Notes: generated from the sequence alone by a model not told the origin. Positions 29,625 through 38,635 are shown, counted from the first letter of the stretch. The stretch: DNA of 64,000 nt from Pantoea sp. At-9b (GCF_000175935.2 NC_014837.1:2914001-2978000); one strand, 5' to 3'. Program-made: numbers and translations.

Positions 29625-31603
29625 TGAAACGTCGTTTCGCTGTCGCCTTATTGCTGCTGGTGTTGTTGCTGAGCCTGCATAACCTGTCGCAGTTATTGCC
29701 TGTGGTGCAGTGGCGTGAACTGTTGCCACGCGCCGCAGGTCACGATATTCGCCGCTTGATCGTGTTACAGAGCTGGCTGCCACGTCTGACCATCAGCCTG
29801 CTGTGCGGGGCCGCGCTGGGACTGGCCGGTCTGCTGTTTCAACAAACGCTGCGTAACCCGCTGGCAGAGCCAATGACGCTCGGCGTGGCGGCAGGTGCGC
29901 AGCTTGCGCTATCGGGCGTTACCGTGTTTCTCCCGCACTGGCTGGCCGCCGGTGCCTGGATCACCCTCGGCGGGGCGGTTATTGCCGCCGCGCTGGTGCT
30001 GGCGCTGTCAGCCTCACGTGGGCTGGAACCGTCCAGGGTCGCGATTGCCGGACTGGTGGTCAGTTTGTTCTGCGGATCGTTAATCACGGTGCTGCAACTG
30101 CTGTATGCCCCGTATCTGCACAGCCTGTTTATCTGGGGCGCGGGTTCGCTGGTGCAACAAGGCTGGAGCACGGTGCGTATGTTGGGTGGACAACTGCTGG
30201 TGGGCTGGTTGCTGGCCCTGATGTTGCGCCGTCCGTTGCAGCTACTGGGATTGGGCGATATGCATGCCAGCAGCCTCGGCTTACCCACCCGTTACGCACG
30301 ACTGGCCGGGTTTGCGCTGGCGGTGCTACTTACCGCAGCGGTGGTCAGTGCGGTTGGCGTGATTGGTTTTGTCGGGCTGGCCGCTCCGGCGCTGGCGCAG
30401 TTACTGGGCGCTCGTCGCCTGGCACAGCGATTGCTGCTGACCCCGCTGTGCGGTGCGGTCTTGCTGTGGGCCACCGATCAAGCCGTACAACCCTTCGCCA
30501 ACGCGCTGGGTGAACTGGTGCCAACCGGTGCCGCTACCGCGCTGTTTGGCGCACCGTTAATCCTCTGGCTGCTGCTCAGAATACGTACCACGACCCTGTC
30601 CGTCAGCCCGGTGAGCGCCCCCACTGCCGGTAGCCAGCTGGCGGATAGTCGGCTCTCTCCTCTTGCTCTGGGGCTGATGCTGCTGTTGGCGCTGGCCCTG
30701 CTGCTTTCGCTGGTTTTGGCACGTGCGCCCGACGGCTGGACGATCACCCCACTGGCTCATCTGCCGTCACTGTTACCCTGGCGCTGGCCACGCACGCTGG
30801 CTGCCTGTGCCGCCGGAATGATGCTGGCGGCAGCGGGTGTGCTGTTGCAGCGCATCACGGGCAATCGGCTTGCCAGCCCGGAAATGATGGGGGTCAGTGC
30901 CGGTGCCGCCCTGGGGATGCTGGCGTTAACATTGGTCGCGGGATCGGTATCGCATAGTCTGCAACTGGGTGCCACCAGCGCGGGTGCCCTGCTGGCGTTG
31001 CTGGTTATCTTATCTTTCTCACGCCGCCACCATTTTGCCCCGGATCGCGTGTTGCTGGTGGGCGTTGCCATCAGCGCGTTATTTCAGGCCCTGGTAGCGA
31101 CGGTGATCGCCGCAGGCGATGAGCGCGCCGTCACCCTGTTGAACTGGTTGTCTGGCTCCACCTACAGCATCATGCCCGCCGATGCCGTTACTGCGACATT
31201 ACTGGCGCTGGCACTCAGTGTGCTGACGTTTTTTTTCCGTCGCTGGATGATGATTTTGCCGCTCGGTCCGACCAGCGCGGCTGCCGTCGGCGTGACACTG
31301 GCGCAGGCACGTCTACTCACCCTGGCATTGATTGCCATGCTGACGGCAGGGGCGACCCTGATCGTTGGCCCGATATCTTTTGTTGGCCTCACCGCGCCGC
31401 ATATTGCCCGCCTGCTGGGCGCGCGCCGCCCCGGTCAGCAGTTGTTACTGGCCATTCCCAGTGGCGCACTGACGATGGTGGTGGCCGACTGGGCCGGGCG
31501 TAACCTGCTGGCCCCGCAGGAACTCCCGGCAGGACTGGTCGCCACCTTATTGGGTGCACCTTATATGATGTGGCTGTTTACCCGCCGTGATAACCGATCA
31601 TGA
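29621..31603 (+). CDS. FhuB-like double-length iron-hydroxamate permease
   Basis: The protein (660 aa, the same length as E. coli FhuB) consists of two FecCD-type permease halves, about 1-330 and 350-660. Each half carries the ATPase-contact motif region (GVIGFVGLAAPALAQLLGAR and GPISFVGLTAPHIARLLGAR). The start is the ATG at 29621 or the adjacent one at 29624, both overlapping the FhuD-like stop. No FhuC ATPase gene lies in the window, so an ATPase encoded elsewhere must energise it. Its end overlaps the convergent acetyltransferase gene by 6 bp. Confidence 0.92.
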   Translation: MMKRRFAVALLLLVLLLSLHNLSQLLPVVQWRELLPRAAGHDIRRLIVLQSWLPRLTISLLCGAALGLAGLLFQQTLRNPLAEPMTLGVAAGAQLALSGVTVFLPHWLAAGAWITLGGAVIAAALVLALSASRGLEPSRVAIAGLVVSLFCGSLITVLQLLYAPYLHSLFIWGAGSLVQQGWSTVRMLGGQLLVGWLLALMLRRPLQLLGLGDMHASSLGLPTRYARLAGFALAVLLTAAVVSAVGVIGFVGLAAPALAQLLGARRLAQRLLLTPLCGAVLLWATDQAVQPFANALGELVPTGAATALFGAPLILWLLLRIRTTTLSVSPVSAPTAGSQLADSRLSPLALGLMLLLALALLLSLVLARAPDGWTITPLAHLPSLLPWRWPRTLAACAAGMMLAAAGVLLQRITGNRLASPEMMGVSAGAALGMLALTLVAGSVSHSLQLGATSAGALLALLVILSFSRRHHFAPDRVLLVGVAISALFQALVATVIAAGDERAVTLLNWLSGSTYSIMPADAVTATLLALALSVLTFFFRRWMMILPLGPTSAAAVGVTLAQARLLTLALIAMLTAGATLIVGPISFVGLTAPHIARLLGARRPGQQLLLAIPSGALTMVVADWAGRNLLAPQELPAGLVATLLGAPYMMWLFTRRDNRS

Positions 31604-32149
31604 CGACGGATGCTGTGCCAACCACTCTTCGCGGGTGATTTCCCAATTGCCTGCCAGCATTGATCCGCCGACAAAGGCTTTACTGAAGGTATCAATCAGC
31701 CGCATCCCACTGCGTTCCGAGATGCGGCACGATGCGAGGTTATCCATCGCTTTTGGCACGCGCAGGCGCGGTTGTTGCAGCGTCTGAAACCAAAAATCCG
31801 TCACCACGGCACAGGCTTCGCTCATCAAACCCTGCCCCTGCCACTCCGGCACCAGCCAGAAGCCACGGTTATCTTCCTCCCCGGCGCGCAACGAGATCAG
31901 CCCGATCAACTGTTGCGGTTCAGAGCGATGACGCAAGCTCCAGTGCCACGCCTGTCCGGCAACCATTGCCGGTAAGGCGATCTGATCAATGTAAAAACGG
32001 GCACCGTCCGCCGGATACGGCCAGGGCACGGCATTGGTCAAATGGCGAACAATTTCCCAGCGCGGAAAAACCTGCTGCACCTGAATGGCATCATGACTTT
32101 GTAACGGTTCAAGCAACAAACGTGGGGTGGTAAAGCGGGGTACGGTCAT
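31598..32149 (-). CDS. GNAT family N-acetyltransferase (RimJ/RimL-like)
   Basis: A 183-aa protein of the Acetyltransf_3 group. N-terminal TPRLLLEPLQSHDA and the acetyl-CoA loop region VPEWQGQGLMSEACAVV (about 101-117), followed by NLASCRISERSGM, are typical. The start follows AGGAGG. It probably acetylates a small molecule or a protein N-terminus; the substrate is unknown. It stands alone and converges on the hydroxamate permease. Confidence 0.85.
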   Translation of the reverse strand: MTVPRFTTPRLLLEPLQSHDAIQVQQVFPRWEIVRHLTNAVPWPYPADGARFYIDQIALPAMVAGQAWHWSLRHRSEPQQLIGLISLRAGEEDNRGFWLVPEWQGQGLMSEACAVVTDFWFQTLQQPRLRVPKAMDNLASCRISERSGMRLIDTFSKAFVGGSMLAGNWEITREEWLAQHPSS

Positions 32150-32362
32150 CTCAACCTCCTGTTGGGCAACTGCCTAAGCTTTATCAGAAAAAGTTCACTT
32201 TTAACACTGTTTTCACAAAAATATCAGTCAGTTACCGTAAGCAATCAATATGGTTACAGATCACATATTTGGCAGATTATGACAGCAATTCATCTGACTG
32301 AAACAAAACTGTCACACAATTACCCTAACCTTAAGCCTCCTGTTTTTCGATGGAAAACCGAT

Positions 32363-32566
32363 ATGGTCATCAAAGCAAAAAACCTGCAGGACGCTGAAGA
32401 ACTCCTGCACTCCGGTATCAGCAAAGTCGAACTGGCTTACGATATTGGTAGCGACGATTTCTTCCGCCTGGCGTCTCGCTGGTGCGATCGCGGAGCGCGC
32501 ATCAGCAAAGGCCATCAGCATTTTGTGGTATCGATCAAGAGTTTTGCCATTCCCCCCAATGACTAA
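32363..32566 (+). CDS. Small conserved-looking protein of unknown function
   Basis: A 67-aa ORF starting MVIKAKNLQDAEELL, behind a GGAAAA-like site. The sequence has balanced charge and a well-formed protein composition, with a Cys (RWCDRG) and no membrane segment. The reading frame stays open upstream to 32162, but that part reads like leader sequence. It was not recognised as a named family. It lies between the acetyltransferase and the PPTase, on the same strand as the latter. Confidence 0.6.
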   Translation: MVIKAKNLQDAEELLHSGISKVELAYDIGSDDFFRLASRWCDRGARISKGHQHFVVSIKSFAIPPND

Positions 32567-32640
32567 AGACGGTGAGCGCTAAGCTTGCCCTCTCTCCGGC
32601 TGACTGATTAAATAACCTTTTCCGTCAGCCGTGATTCTTT

Positions 32641-33366
32641 ATGTTTACTTCGGCCTCACCGCTCACCCTGCCAGATTCCCCCTTTTTCACCGCTGCCGGT
32701 GTGCGTGCGGATACCCTGCTGCTGGGCTGGTGTCAGTTTGATCAACAGCACTGGCAGGCGGAGCTGCATCAGCGTTGGCAGCTGCCGCTGCCGGTTGCGC
32801 TGTCCCATGCTGTCGTCAAACGCAAGTCCGAACATCTGGCCAGCCGCTGGCTGGCGCGTGAGCTGCTGGCGCACTGTGGCGTAGCCGATTTTGTGTTGTA
32901 CAACGCGCCGGATCGCTCTCCCTGCTGGCCAGACGGCATCCAGGCCTCGCTGTCGCACAGCCACAATCAGGTGGTGATGGCCGCCACGCGAGAACCGCTG
33001 AGTGTCGGGATCGATGTGGAACAAGTGATGAGCGATGATACCGCCCGGGAAACGGCAGAGATGCTGATGAACGCCCAGGAACGCGCGTTGCTGGCACAGC
33101 TGGCGCTGCCTTTTGCCCGGGGCGCGACGCTGCTGTTTTCTCTGAAAGAGAGTGTGTATAAAGCGCTGTGGCCGCAGTTACATCAGCCGATGGATTTCTT
33201 GCAGGCAGAATTGTGTGAAGTCGAGCTGACCACTGGCCGCGCGGTATTACGCCTAACCGAAGATTTTGCCCGTGGATTTGCGCGGCACCTCGCTGTGCAG
33301 GCGCGTTTTTGCTGGGACGAGCAACGCATCACCACGCTGGTGACGCATCCATTTTTCAGGCAATAA
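32641..33366 (+). CDS. EntD-type 4'-phosphopantetheinyl transferase
   Basis: A 241-aa PPTase that transfers phosphopantetheine from CoA to carrier-protein domains. The Mg2+-binding GIDVE motif at about 121-125 and the FSLKESVYKAL motif at about 164-174 are complete, so it should be active. An N-terminal EntD block (SRWLARELLAHCG) and SLSHSHNQVVMA are also seen. No NRPS, PKS or siderophore synthesis gene lies nearby, so its carrier protein is coded elsewhere. It is followed by a terminator and by yojI on the other strand. Confidence 0.88.
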   Translation: MFTSASPLTLPDSPFFTAAGVRADTLLLGWCQFDQQHWQAELHQRWQLPLPVALSHAVVKRKSEHLASRWLARELLAHCGVADFVLYNAPDRSPCWPDGIQASLSHSHNQVVMAATREPLSVGIDVEQVMSDDTARETAEMLMNAQERALLAQLALPFARGATLLFSLKESVYKALWPQLHQPMDFLQAELCEVELTTGRAVLRLTEDFARGFARHLAVQARFCWDEQRITTLVTHPFFRQ

Positions 33367-33394
33367 AAAACCGGCTCAGAAATAACCAGAGCCG
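33364..33394 (-). terminator. Terminator downstream of yojI
   Basis: ACCGGCTC and GAGCCGGT pair around a short loop, and on the minus strand the stem runs into six T residues next to the end of the PPTase gene. It can end yojI transcripts after they cross the repeat at 33519. Confidence 0.7.
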
Positions 33395-33518
33395 GTAACA
33401 ACACAAGACGACAGAAAATGTTCCAGGGAGGCAGAAACCGCAGTCTCTGCTGGCTGTTACCTTAGCGCGCTCCGCTTCGGCTGCCCAATAACCCTTTCCG
33501 CTAAGCTTTGCCAATATT

Positions 33519-33541
33519 GCGCGATAAATCGCGCCGCTACG
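33519..33541. repeat. Dispersed 23-nt repeat, single copy
   Basis: Core GCGCGATAAATCGCGCCGC followed by TACG, directly next to the yojI stop. The same sequence occurs elsewhere in the window (45359-45426, 52483-52505, 60393-60453, and the ends of the element at 11181-11791). Confidence 0.8.
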
Positions 33542-33544
33542 ACG

Positions 33545-35197
33545 TTAATGGCCGGTATCGGTGCGTTTTACCGCATCCAGCGTTGCCATTTCACGTTCGC
33601 GGCCGGTCAGTTCACTCAGCTTGCCGTCACGCATTTCCAGCAGGCGGTCGGCATGGATAAAATAGTGATCGTCATGGCTGATGGCGAACACCGTCTTGCC
33701 CGACTCCTGCAACCACGGCAGCAATTCACGATAGAAGATACGGCGGAAGTGCGGGTCCTGGTCTGCGGCCCATTCATCGAGCAGCAGGATGTCACGCTCC
33801 TCCGCTGCCGCCAGCAGCAGTGCCAGACGCTTGCTCTGCCCTTTTGACAGCTGCAAATTCAGCACCCTGTTGCCTTCCAGCTTCAACTTATCCTGCATCT
33901 TCAGGCGCTCCAGCCACTGTTGTACCAGCGCCGGGTTAGCGGGCTGGCCTGTCCGATTGATCAGGCGATCAAACAGATGCACATCGGTGAACACCGCAGA
34001 GAAATGCTGGCGATACGCTTCAAGGTTGTGCCAGTCAACCACCTTGCCATCCAGCAACAAGGTGCCAGATTGCGGTTGATACAGGCCGGTGAGCAGCATC
34101 GCCAGCGTCGATTTACCACTGCCGTTACCGCCAATCAAAAACACCAGTTCCCCACGACGCAAGGTCAGGTTAATCGGCCCAACTTCAAAGCCATGTTCAC
34201 CATAGTGGAAGCGCACATCGCGCAGCTCCAGCGTTTGCCAGTCCGTAATTGCGGGTAAGGTTTTAAATTCCGCCTGATACGGCGCAAGGTCAAACGTATG
34301 AAGTTTGCGGAACGCCACCTGGGCGCTGAGCAAGGTCGGCAACGCACCGACCGCCGCCAGCAGCGGCGTGCGCAGAAACAGCAACGTCAGCGAATAGGTG
34401 GCGGCCACCGCGGTATTGGCCCAGCCAAGACCATTGGCCATCCAGAACACGATGCCAATCGCCCCGAGCATCATAATGTTTGACCAGTTCACCGCGCTGA
34501 GGTGGTAAGTATCAGCACGCACGATGTGATGACGATAGCTTTTGGCATTCTCCTGATACACGCTGTCGTAAATCAGCTGTGCACGTTGGCGGTTCAGCTG
34601 GAGTTCTTTGCGCCCTTCAATAATGGTTTGATAGTCGCGATAGAGGTCATCCTCCACTTCGCGTAACTTCGCCATATGTTGATACACGCGTGAAACCAGC
34701 AGCCAGCCGCCCACCAGCGTCACCACCAGCCATACCGAGGTGACCAGCAACATTTTGGGCGAGAGCCATGCCATATACAGCGCGGAACCCAGGGTAATAA
34801 TGATGCCCTGGATCAGTTCCGGCAGACGTACAAAGGCAATGGTAATCGCGCGCACGTCGCTGGTCAGCCCGGCCAGCAGCTGCGCGTTACCGATCTGTTC
34901 GAGGCGCTCGACGCGCGTATCGAGAATACGTTTAATGAATTCGCCACGCAGACGCCAGACAAACTGGTGCCCCAGCAACGTTAATGACAGCTGCGAACCC
35001 AGCGTCACCGCCATCAGCAGACAGAGTTGCAACAGGAATTCCGGCAAGACGCCGACCGAGGTGTTCACCACAGTGATCAATTCGCTGTTGATCCAGGCGA
35101 TCATACCGATGCCAAGTGCAGCACTGAGTAAAGTAAGAAGGATGACGCCAATAAAAGGCCAGCGGAACTGGCGATAAACAACCTGAAGCAGAGCCAT
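33545..35197 (-). CDS. yojI: ABC exporter YojI (cyclic peptide/microcin J25 efflux type)
   Basis: A 550-aa half transporter with an N-terminal six-helix domain (about 1-310) and a C-terminal ATPase. The ATPase shows GGNGSGKST (Walker A, about 361-369), a degenerate signature LSKGQSKR (about 452-459) and [12 protein letters not shown] (Walker B). It belongs to the PvdE/SyrD cyclic-peptide exporter family. E. coli YojI exports microcin J25. Position next to alkB and apbE agrees with E. coli, where ada would lie between alkB and apbE. Confidence 0.92.
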   Translation of the reverse strand: MALLQVVYRQFRWPFIGVILLTLLSAALGIGMIAWINSELITVVNTSVGVLPEFLLQLCLLMAVTLGSQLSLTLLGHQFVWRLRGEFIKRILDTRVERLEQIGNAQLLAGLTSDVRAITIAFVRLPELIQGIIITLGSALYMAWLSPKMLLVTSVWLVVTLVGGWLLVSRVYQHMAKLREVEDDLYRDYQTIIEGRKELQLNRQRAQLIYDSVYQENAKSYRHHIVRADTYHLSAVNWSNIMMLGAIGIVFWMANGLGWANTAVAATYSLTLLFLRTPLLAAVGALPTLLSAQVAFRKLHTFDLAPYQAEFKTLPAITDWQTLELRDVRFHYGEHGFEVGPINLTLRRGELVFLIGGNGSGKSTLAMLLTGLYQPQSGTLLLDGKVVDWHNLEAYRQHFSAVFTDVHLFDRLINRTGQPANPALVQQWLERLKMQDKLKLEGNRVLNLQLSKGQSKRLALLLAAAEERDILLLDEWAADQDPHFRRIFYRELLPWLQESGKTVFAISHDDHYFIHADRLLEMRDGKLSELTGREREMATLDAVKRTDTGH

Positions 35198-35282
35198 TAA
35201 ACGGTTCCAGCAAGTAAAAAAGCAGCCTGCAGTTTAATGGTGCTTCAAATGATAGCAAGAATAATTCTCAACCAATGCGCCC

Positions 35283-35924
35283 TTAATGGGCGCGGCGGAA
35301 CGTGAGGTTGTAGCGGAAAGCACCGGCCTCGGGATGGATGCCAGGTTTGAGTGGCAGGATGCCATGATAACGCAGACGGGAAGGCCCGCCCCATACCACG
35401 ATATCGCCATGCTCCAGCAACACGCGTTGCGTCGCATCGCCTCGCTCAAAACCGCCGAACTGGAAAACAGCGGGCAGTCCAAGTGACACTGACACGATCG
35501 GCTGCCGCAGGTCCTTCTCATCTTTATCCTGATGTAACGTCAGTTTTGCCCCCGGTTCATAACGGTTAATCAGGCAGGCATCCGGATTGAAGCCGCTGAA
35601 CCCGGCTTCCTGAGCCGTCTGTTGCGCCAGCGCGCGGAACAGCGTGGGCATCGGCGGCCATTTGTGCCCGCTGTGATTGTCCTGTTCGGTGTACTGATAG
35701 CCGCGCGAGTCGCTTGACCAGCCTAAATCGCCGCAGTTGGTCATCGCCACCGACATGCGATGCCCACCCGGTGTAATGCGGTGGGCAAACGGATTCTGCG
35801 CGGCGATGGCGTATATCTCCGCCAGCAGCGCATCCGCCTGTTCGCGTGCGCGGCGACGCAGGATCACCGCACCTTCTGCCAGCGGCTCCTGCCACGGCGC
35901 TTCATCACTAAACAGATCCAGCAT
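35283..35924 (-). CDS. alkB: DNA oxidative demethylase AlkB
   Basis: A 213-aa Fe(II)/2-oxoglutarate dioxygenase that repairs 1-methyladenine and 3-methylcytosine. The iron ligands are seen as LHQDKDEKD (His and Asp) and YHGIL (distal His); the 2-oxoglutarate-binding arginines are in RYNLTFRRAH at the C-terminus. The start follows GGAGG. It lies 11 bp downstream of apbE, so it is probably transcribed with it. In E. coli alkB is cotranscribed with ada, which is absent at this site. Confidence 0.94.
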   Translation of the reverse strand: MLDLFSDEAPWQEPLAEGAVILRRRAREQADALLAEIYAIAAQNPFAHRITPGGHRMSVAMTNCGDLGWSSDSRGYQYTEQDNHSGHKWPPMPTLFRALAQQTAQEAGFSGFNPDACLINRYEPGAKLTLHQDKDEKDLRQPIVSVSLGLPAVFQFGGFERGDATQRVLLEHGDIVVWGGPSRLRYHGILPLKPGIHPEAGAFRYNLTFRRAH

Positions 35925-35935
35925 TTGCGCCTCCG

Positions 35936-36976
35936 TTATGGCTGATCATCCTGGGAAATCAGGAAGGATTTAAACTGGGGCGACATCCAGTGGCTAAAAC
36001 CATCGCCCTGTTTGGTGATCAGATACACCGCCAGATGCTCTTTCAACGCCAGGGCTTGCGCACGCTCGGTGCCCAACACCATTAAACCGGTATCCCAGCC
36101 ATCGGCTTCCAGCGCGGTAGTGGCGATCACCGTTGCCGATACCAGTTTATGATCAATGGGTCGTCCGGTACTGGGATCGATAACGTGAGAAATACGTTTG
36201 CCATCCAGTTCATAATAGTTGCGATAGCTGCCGGAGGTGCTGATACCGTGCCCCTGCAAATCGACCCGCGCCTCTACGGCATTTTCGCGATCGGTGGGCT
36301 TTTGGATCGCCACGCGCCACGGCTGATTTTGCGCATTGCGTCCACGACTCAGCACCGCCCCTCCCACCGATACCAGATAATCGGTAATTCCCTGCTGTTC
36401 CATCAATCGCGCCAGATGATCGGTGGCATAGCCCTCACCCATGGTCGAGAGGTCAACATACAAGCCGGGCAAATCTTTTTGCAGCCACTGACCGTTAACG
36501 GCCTGAATCACCCGCAAATGCTGCAAACCGGTCAGCGCTTTGGCTGCGGCAATTTCCGCGTCAGTGGGCGTATGCGCAGGTTGCTTTGCTGGACCAAACC
36601 CCCACAAATTCACCAATGGCCCAACGGTGATATCCATTGCCCCACCGGTTTTCTGTCCGATGCGCAAGGCTGCCGTGACAATATCCGCCATGTCGGCACT
36701 GACCGGTTGCGGATCGGTCCCCTGATACTGGTTGAAGCGCGATAGCACCGAATCCGCTTTCCAGGTGGAGAGTTCACCATCATCACGGTCCAGCTGCTGC
36801 TGGATCGCTTGCTGGAGCGCGTCTTTACGTTGTTGATCCACACCCGCAAGGCTCACGCGCCACACGGTGCCCATGGTTTTGCCTTCCAGTATCAGGGCTG
36901 ACCGATTGGACGTTTGATCGCAGCCGCTTAATCCCATCACCACCAGGCAAGTCAGCAGAATATTCTTAAAACGCAT
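35936..36976 (-). CDS. apbE: FAD:protein FMN transferase ApbE
   Basis: A 346-aa lipoprotein with the lipobox LSGC (Cys at about 19). ApbE attaches FMN to Thr in periplasmic flavoprotein subunits such as NqrB, NqrC and RsxG. The substrate-binding regions GKTMGTVWRV (about 33-42), DLSTMGEGYATDHLARL and the metal/FAD site RISHVIDPSTGRPIDH are present. It precedes alkB and is the upstream gene of that pair. Confidence 0.94.
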   Translation of the reverse strand: MRFKNILLTCLVVMGLSGCDQTSNRSALILEGKTMGTVWRVSLAGVDQQRKDALQQAIQQQLDRDDGELSTWKADSVLSRFNQYQGTDPQPVSADMADIVTAALRIGQKTGGAMDITVGPLVNLWGFGPAKQPAHTPTDAEIAAAKALTGLQHLRVIQAVNGQWLQKDLPGLYVDLSTMGEGYATDHLARLMEQQGITDYLVSVGGAVLSRGRNAQNQPWRVAIQKPTDRENAVEARVDLQGHGISTSGSYRNYYELDGKRISHVIDPSTGRPIDHKLVSATVIATTALEADGWDTGLMVLGTERAQALALKEHLAVYLITKQGDGFSHWMSPQFKSFLISQDDQP

Positions 36977-37117
36977 CTCATCCTCATCTGTAACGCTTTA
37001 ATAATGGCTGTTTCAAAGCATAACTCGCTTGTAAATCAGGCTAAAGTTGCTTGAAGTGAAGTCCAGGCTGCCGCAGGATAACCCGTTCCTGTACAACCGC
37101 GAATACCGGAGCGTCAG

Positions 37118-37216
37118 ATGATCTATGCAATTCTTGTCGTGGCCGCTGGCCTGTTTTTCTACAGCAGCCTGAAATGCTGGCAACACTATCGCCACCGTCA
37201 TCTGCGCGGGCGTTAA
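37118..37216 (+). CDS. Candidate 32-aa single-span membrane protein
   Basis: The ORF begins ATG at 37118 with GGAG seven nt upstream and encodes a hydrophobic N-terminal helix (MIYAILVVAAGLFFYSS) followed by a strongly basic tail (HYRHRHLRGR). Such layout is typical of enterobacterial small membrane proteins. It occupies an otherwise gene-free stretch between apbE and the SnoaL-like gene. It is not recognised as a named family. Confidence 0.45.
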   Translation: MIYAILVVAAGLFFYSSLKCWQHYRHRHLRGR

Positions 37217-37363
37217 ATTTCTGCACCAGAAATGCCCGCGATGCACCGCGACAGCGCTGGCGCAGTGTAGCAAAGCCAGACTAAGCCGCGTGGCGCTGAG
37301 AGCGGTGGTGTGGCATGAATTCTGCAACGTTGAAGCTGAGTTGAACATCAGTGAGGCAGCAGA

Positions 37364-37519
37364 ATGGAAAAGGCAAAAACATCACAGGACAAATGGCAAC
37401 AGTGGCTGAGCTTTTCAGCCTTCACCCTGGCGGGTGTCGCACTGGAAGGCAGCTTACCTCCGGCTCAACCGCCCTTGCAGCAGGCACCCAAAGCGAAAAA
37501 ATGGCGTGCCATGCCCTAA
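37364..37519 (+). CDS. Candidate 51-aa small protein
   Basis: ATG at 37364, preceded by GAGG, opens a 51-codon frame with a mild hydrophobic segment (WLSFSAFTLAGVALEG), a Pro/Gln-rich middle and a basic end (KAKKWRAMP). It stops just before the end of the convergent SnoaL-like gene. It is not recognised, and coding status is uncertain. Confidence 0.35.
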   Translation: MEKAKTSQDKWQQWLSFSAFTLAGVALEGSLPPAQPPLQQAPKAKKWRAMP

Positions 37520-37524
37520 ACGCG

Positions 37525-37983
37525 CTATAACCCTAATTCACTCAGGCCCGGATGATCGTCCGGGCGTCGCCCTAACGGCCAGTGAAACAAACGCTGAGAC
37601 GCAGCGATCGGCAGGTCGTTGATGCAAGCGTAACGCGCGACCATCAGACCGTCAGCCCCAAAGTGCCAGTTTTCATTGCCATAGCTGCGAAACCAGTTAC
37701 CGCTATCATCACGCCATTCATAGGCAAACCGCACCGCCAGCCGGTCATGATGCCATGCCCACAACTCTTTGATCAGCCGGTACTCAAGTTCTTTTGCCCA
37801 TTTTCGCTGTAAAAACGCGACCACGTCGGGCCGTCCGTTAACAAATTCGCTGCGATTACGCCAGCGCGTATCCTCACTGTAAACCTGAGACACCCGCTGC
37901 GCGTCGCGGCTGTTCCAGGCATCTTCCGCCATACGTACTTTTTGCGTGGCACTTTGTTCATCAAACGGGGGAATCAGCATCAT
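37525..37983 (-). CDS. SnoaL/NTF2-like protein (DUF1348 family)
   Basis: The 152-aa protein has the NTF2-like fold signatures of the DUF1348 group: [30 protein letters not shown] (in shortened form), [23 protein letters not shown] and the tail [17 protein letters not shown]. The start is one of two ATG codons behind AAAGGAG. Function unknown; some relatives sit in detoxification or lignin-degradation contexts. It is divergent from a TetR regulator and its start region abuts two perfect operators, so it is almost surely the regulator's target. Confidence 0.85.
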   Translation of the reverse strand: MMLIPPFDEQSATQKVRMAEDAWNSRDAQRVSQVYSEDTRWRNRSEFVNGRPDVVAFLQRKWAKELEYRLIKELWAWHHDRLAVRFAYEWRDDSGNWFRSYGNENWHFGADGLMVARYACINDLPIAASQRLFHWPLGRRPDDHPGLSELGL

Positions 37984-37996
37984 CGTCTCCTTTGAT

Positions 37997-38014
37997 GTAG
38001 ACAGATCTGTCTAC
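37997..38014. promoter_or_regulatory. Operator 1 for the TetR regulator (perfect palindrome)
   Basis: GTAGACAGATCTGTCTAC is an 18-bp perfect palindrome in the gap between the two divergent genes, 14 bp ahead of the SnoaL-like start. It is a typical TetR-family site. Confidence 0.85.
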
Positions 38015-38033
38015 TTGATTCATCCTGCCGCAT

Positions 38034-38051
38034 GTAGACAATTCTGTCTAC
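38034..38051. promoter_or_regulatory. Operator 2 for the TetR regulator (perfect palindrome)
   Basis: GTAGACAATTCTGTCTAC shares all arm bases (GTAGACA/TGTCTAC) with operator 1, 37 bp away centre to centre, and ends 20 bp ahead of the TetR start. The second site should mediate autoregulation. Confidence 0.85.
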
Positions 38052-38071
38052 CTTAATTTATTGGTGACGCT

Positions 38072-38635
38072 ATGCTCGCTCCTCTTATCTTTGATCCCCA
38101 GGCTGCCGCGCGCGATCGCATCCTGAACACCGCCCAACGCCTGTTTTATCAGCAGGGCATTCGTGCCACCGGTATTGATAAAGTGATTGCTGAAGCAGGC
38201 GTGACCAAGGTGACCTTTTACCGCCACTTCCCGGCCAAAAACGCACTGATTCTGGCCTTCCTGCAACAACGCCATCAACGCTGGATGGCCGCCTTTGACG
38301 CAGCGCTGGCGCAACAACCAGCCGTGGTCGACGCCCTGCCCGACGCCTTGCTGAGTTGGTTTAATGAAGCGGATTTCCGCGGTTGCGCCTTTATTAATAG
38401 CGCAGCCGAATTAGGGGACAGCCTGCCAGAAGCCAACGCGTTGATCCTGGCGCACAAAAGATCAATGGCGGCGGCGATTGCGCAAAAGCTCCCCGCTGAA
38501 CAGCAGGATAAGATCGGTCAGATTGTGTTGCTGGTAGACGGCGCGATTGTGCAGGTGCAATTGGGTGAGGCGGTATCGGATACGATTGAGAGGGTGCGTG
38601 CGGCGCTTGTTACGCTGCTGCAAACCGGAGCGTGA
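38072..38635 (+). CDS. TetR family transcriptional regulator
   Basis: A 187-aa repressor with the N-terminal HTH (RILNTAQRLFYQQGIRATG, then EAGVTKVTFYRHFPAKNAL) at about 14-60 and a TetR_C-type ligand domain (LLSWFNEADFRGCAFINSAAELGD in part). It is divergent from the SnoaL-like gene with two perfect palindromes between them. Ligand unknown. Its end lies 27 bp from the end of convergent ompC. Confidence 0.9.
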   Translation: MLAPLIFDPQAAARDRILNTAQRLFYQQGIRATGIDKVIAEAGVTKVTFYRHFPAKNALILAFLQQRHQRWMAAFDAALAQQPAVVDALPDALLSWFNEADFRGCAFINSAAELGDSLPEANALILAHKRSMAAAIAQKLPAEQQDKIGQIVLLVDGAIVQVQLGEAVSDTIERVRAALVTLLQTGA

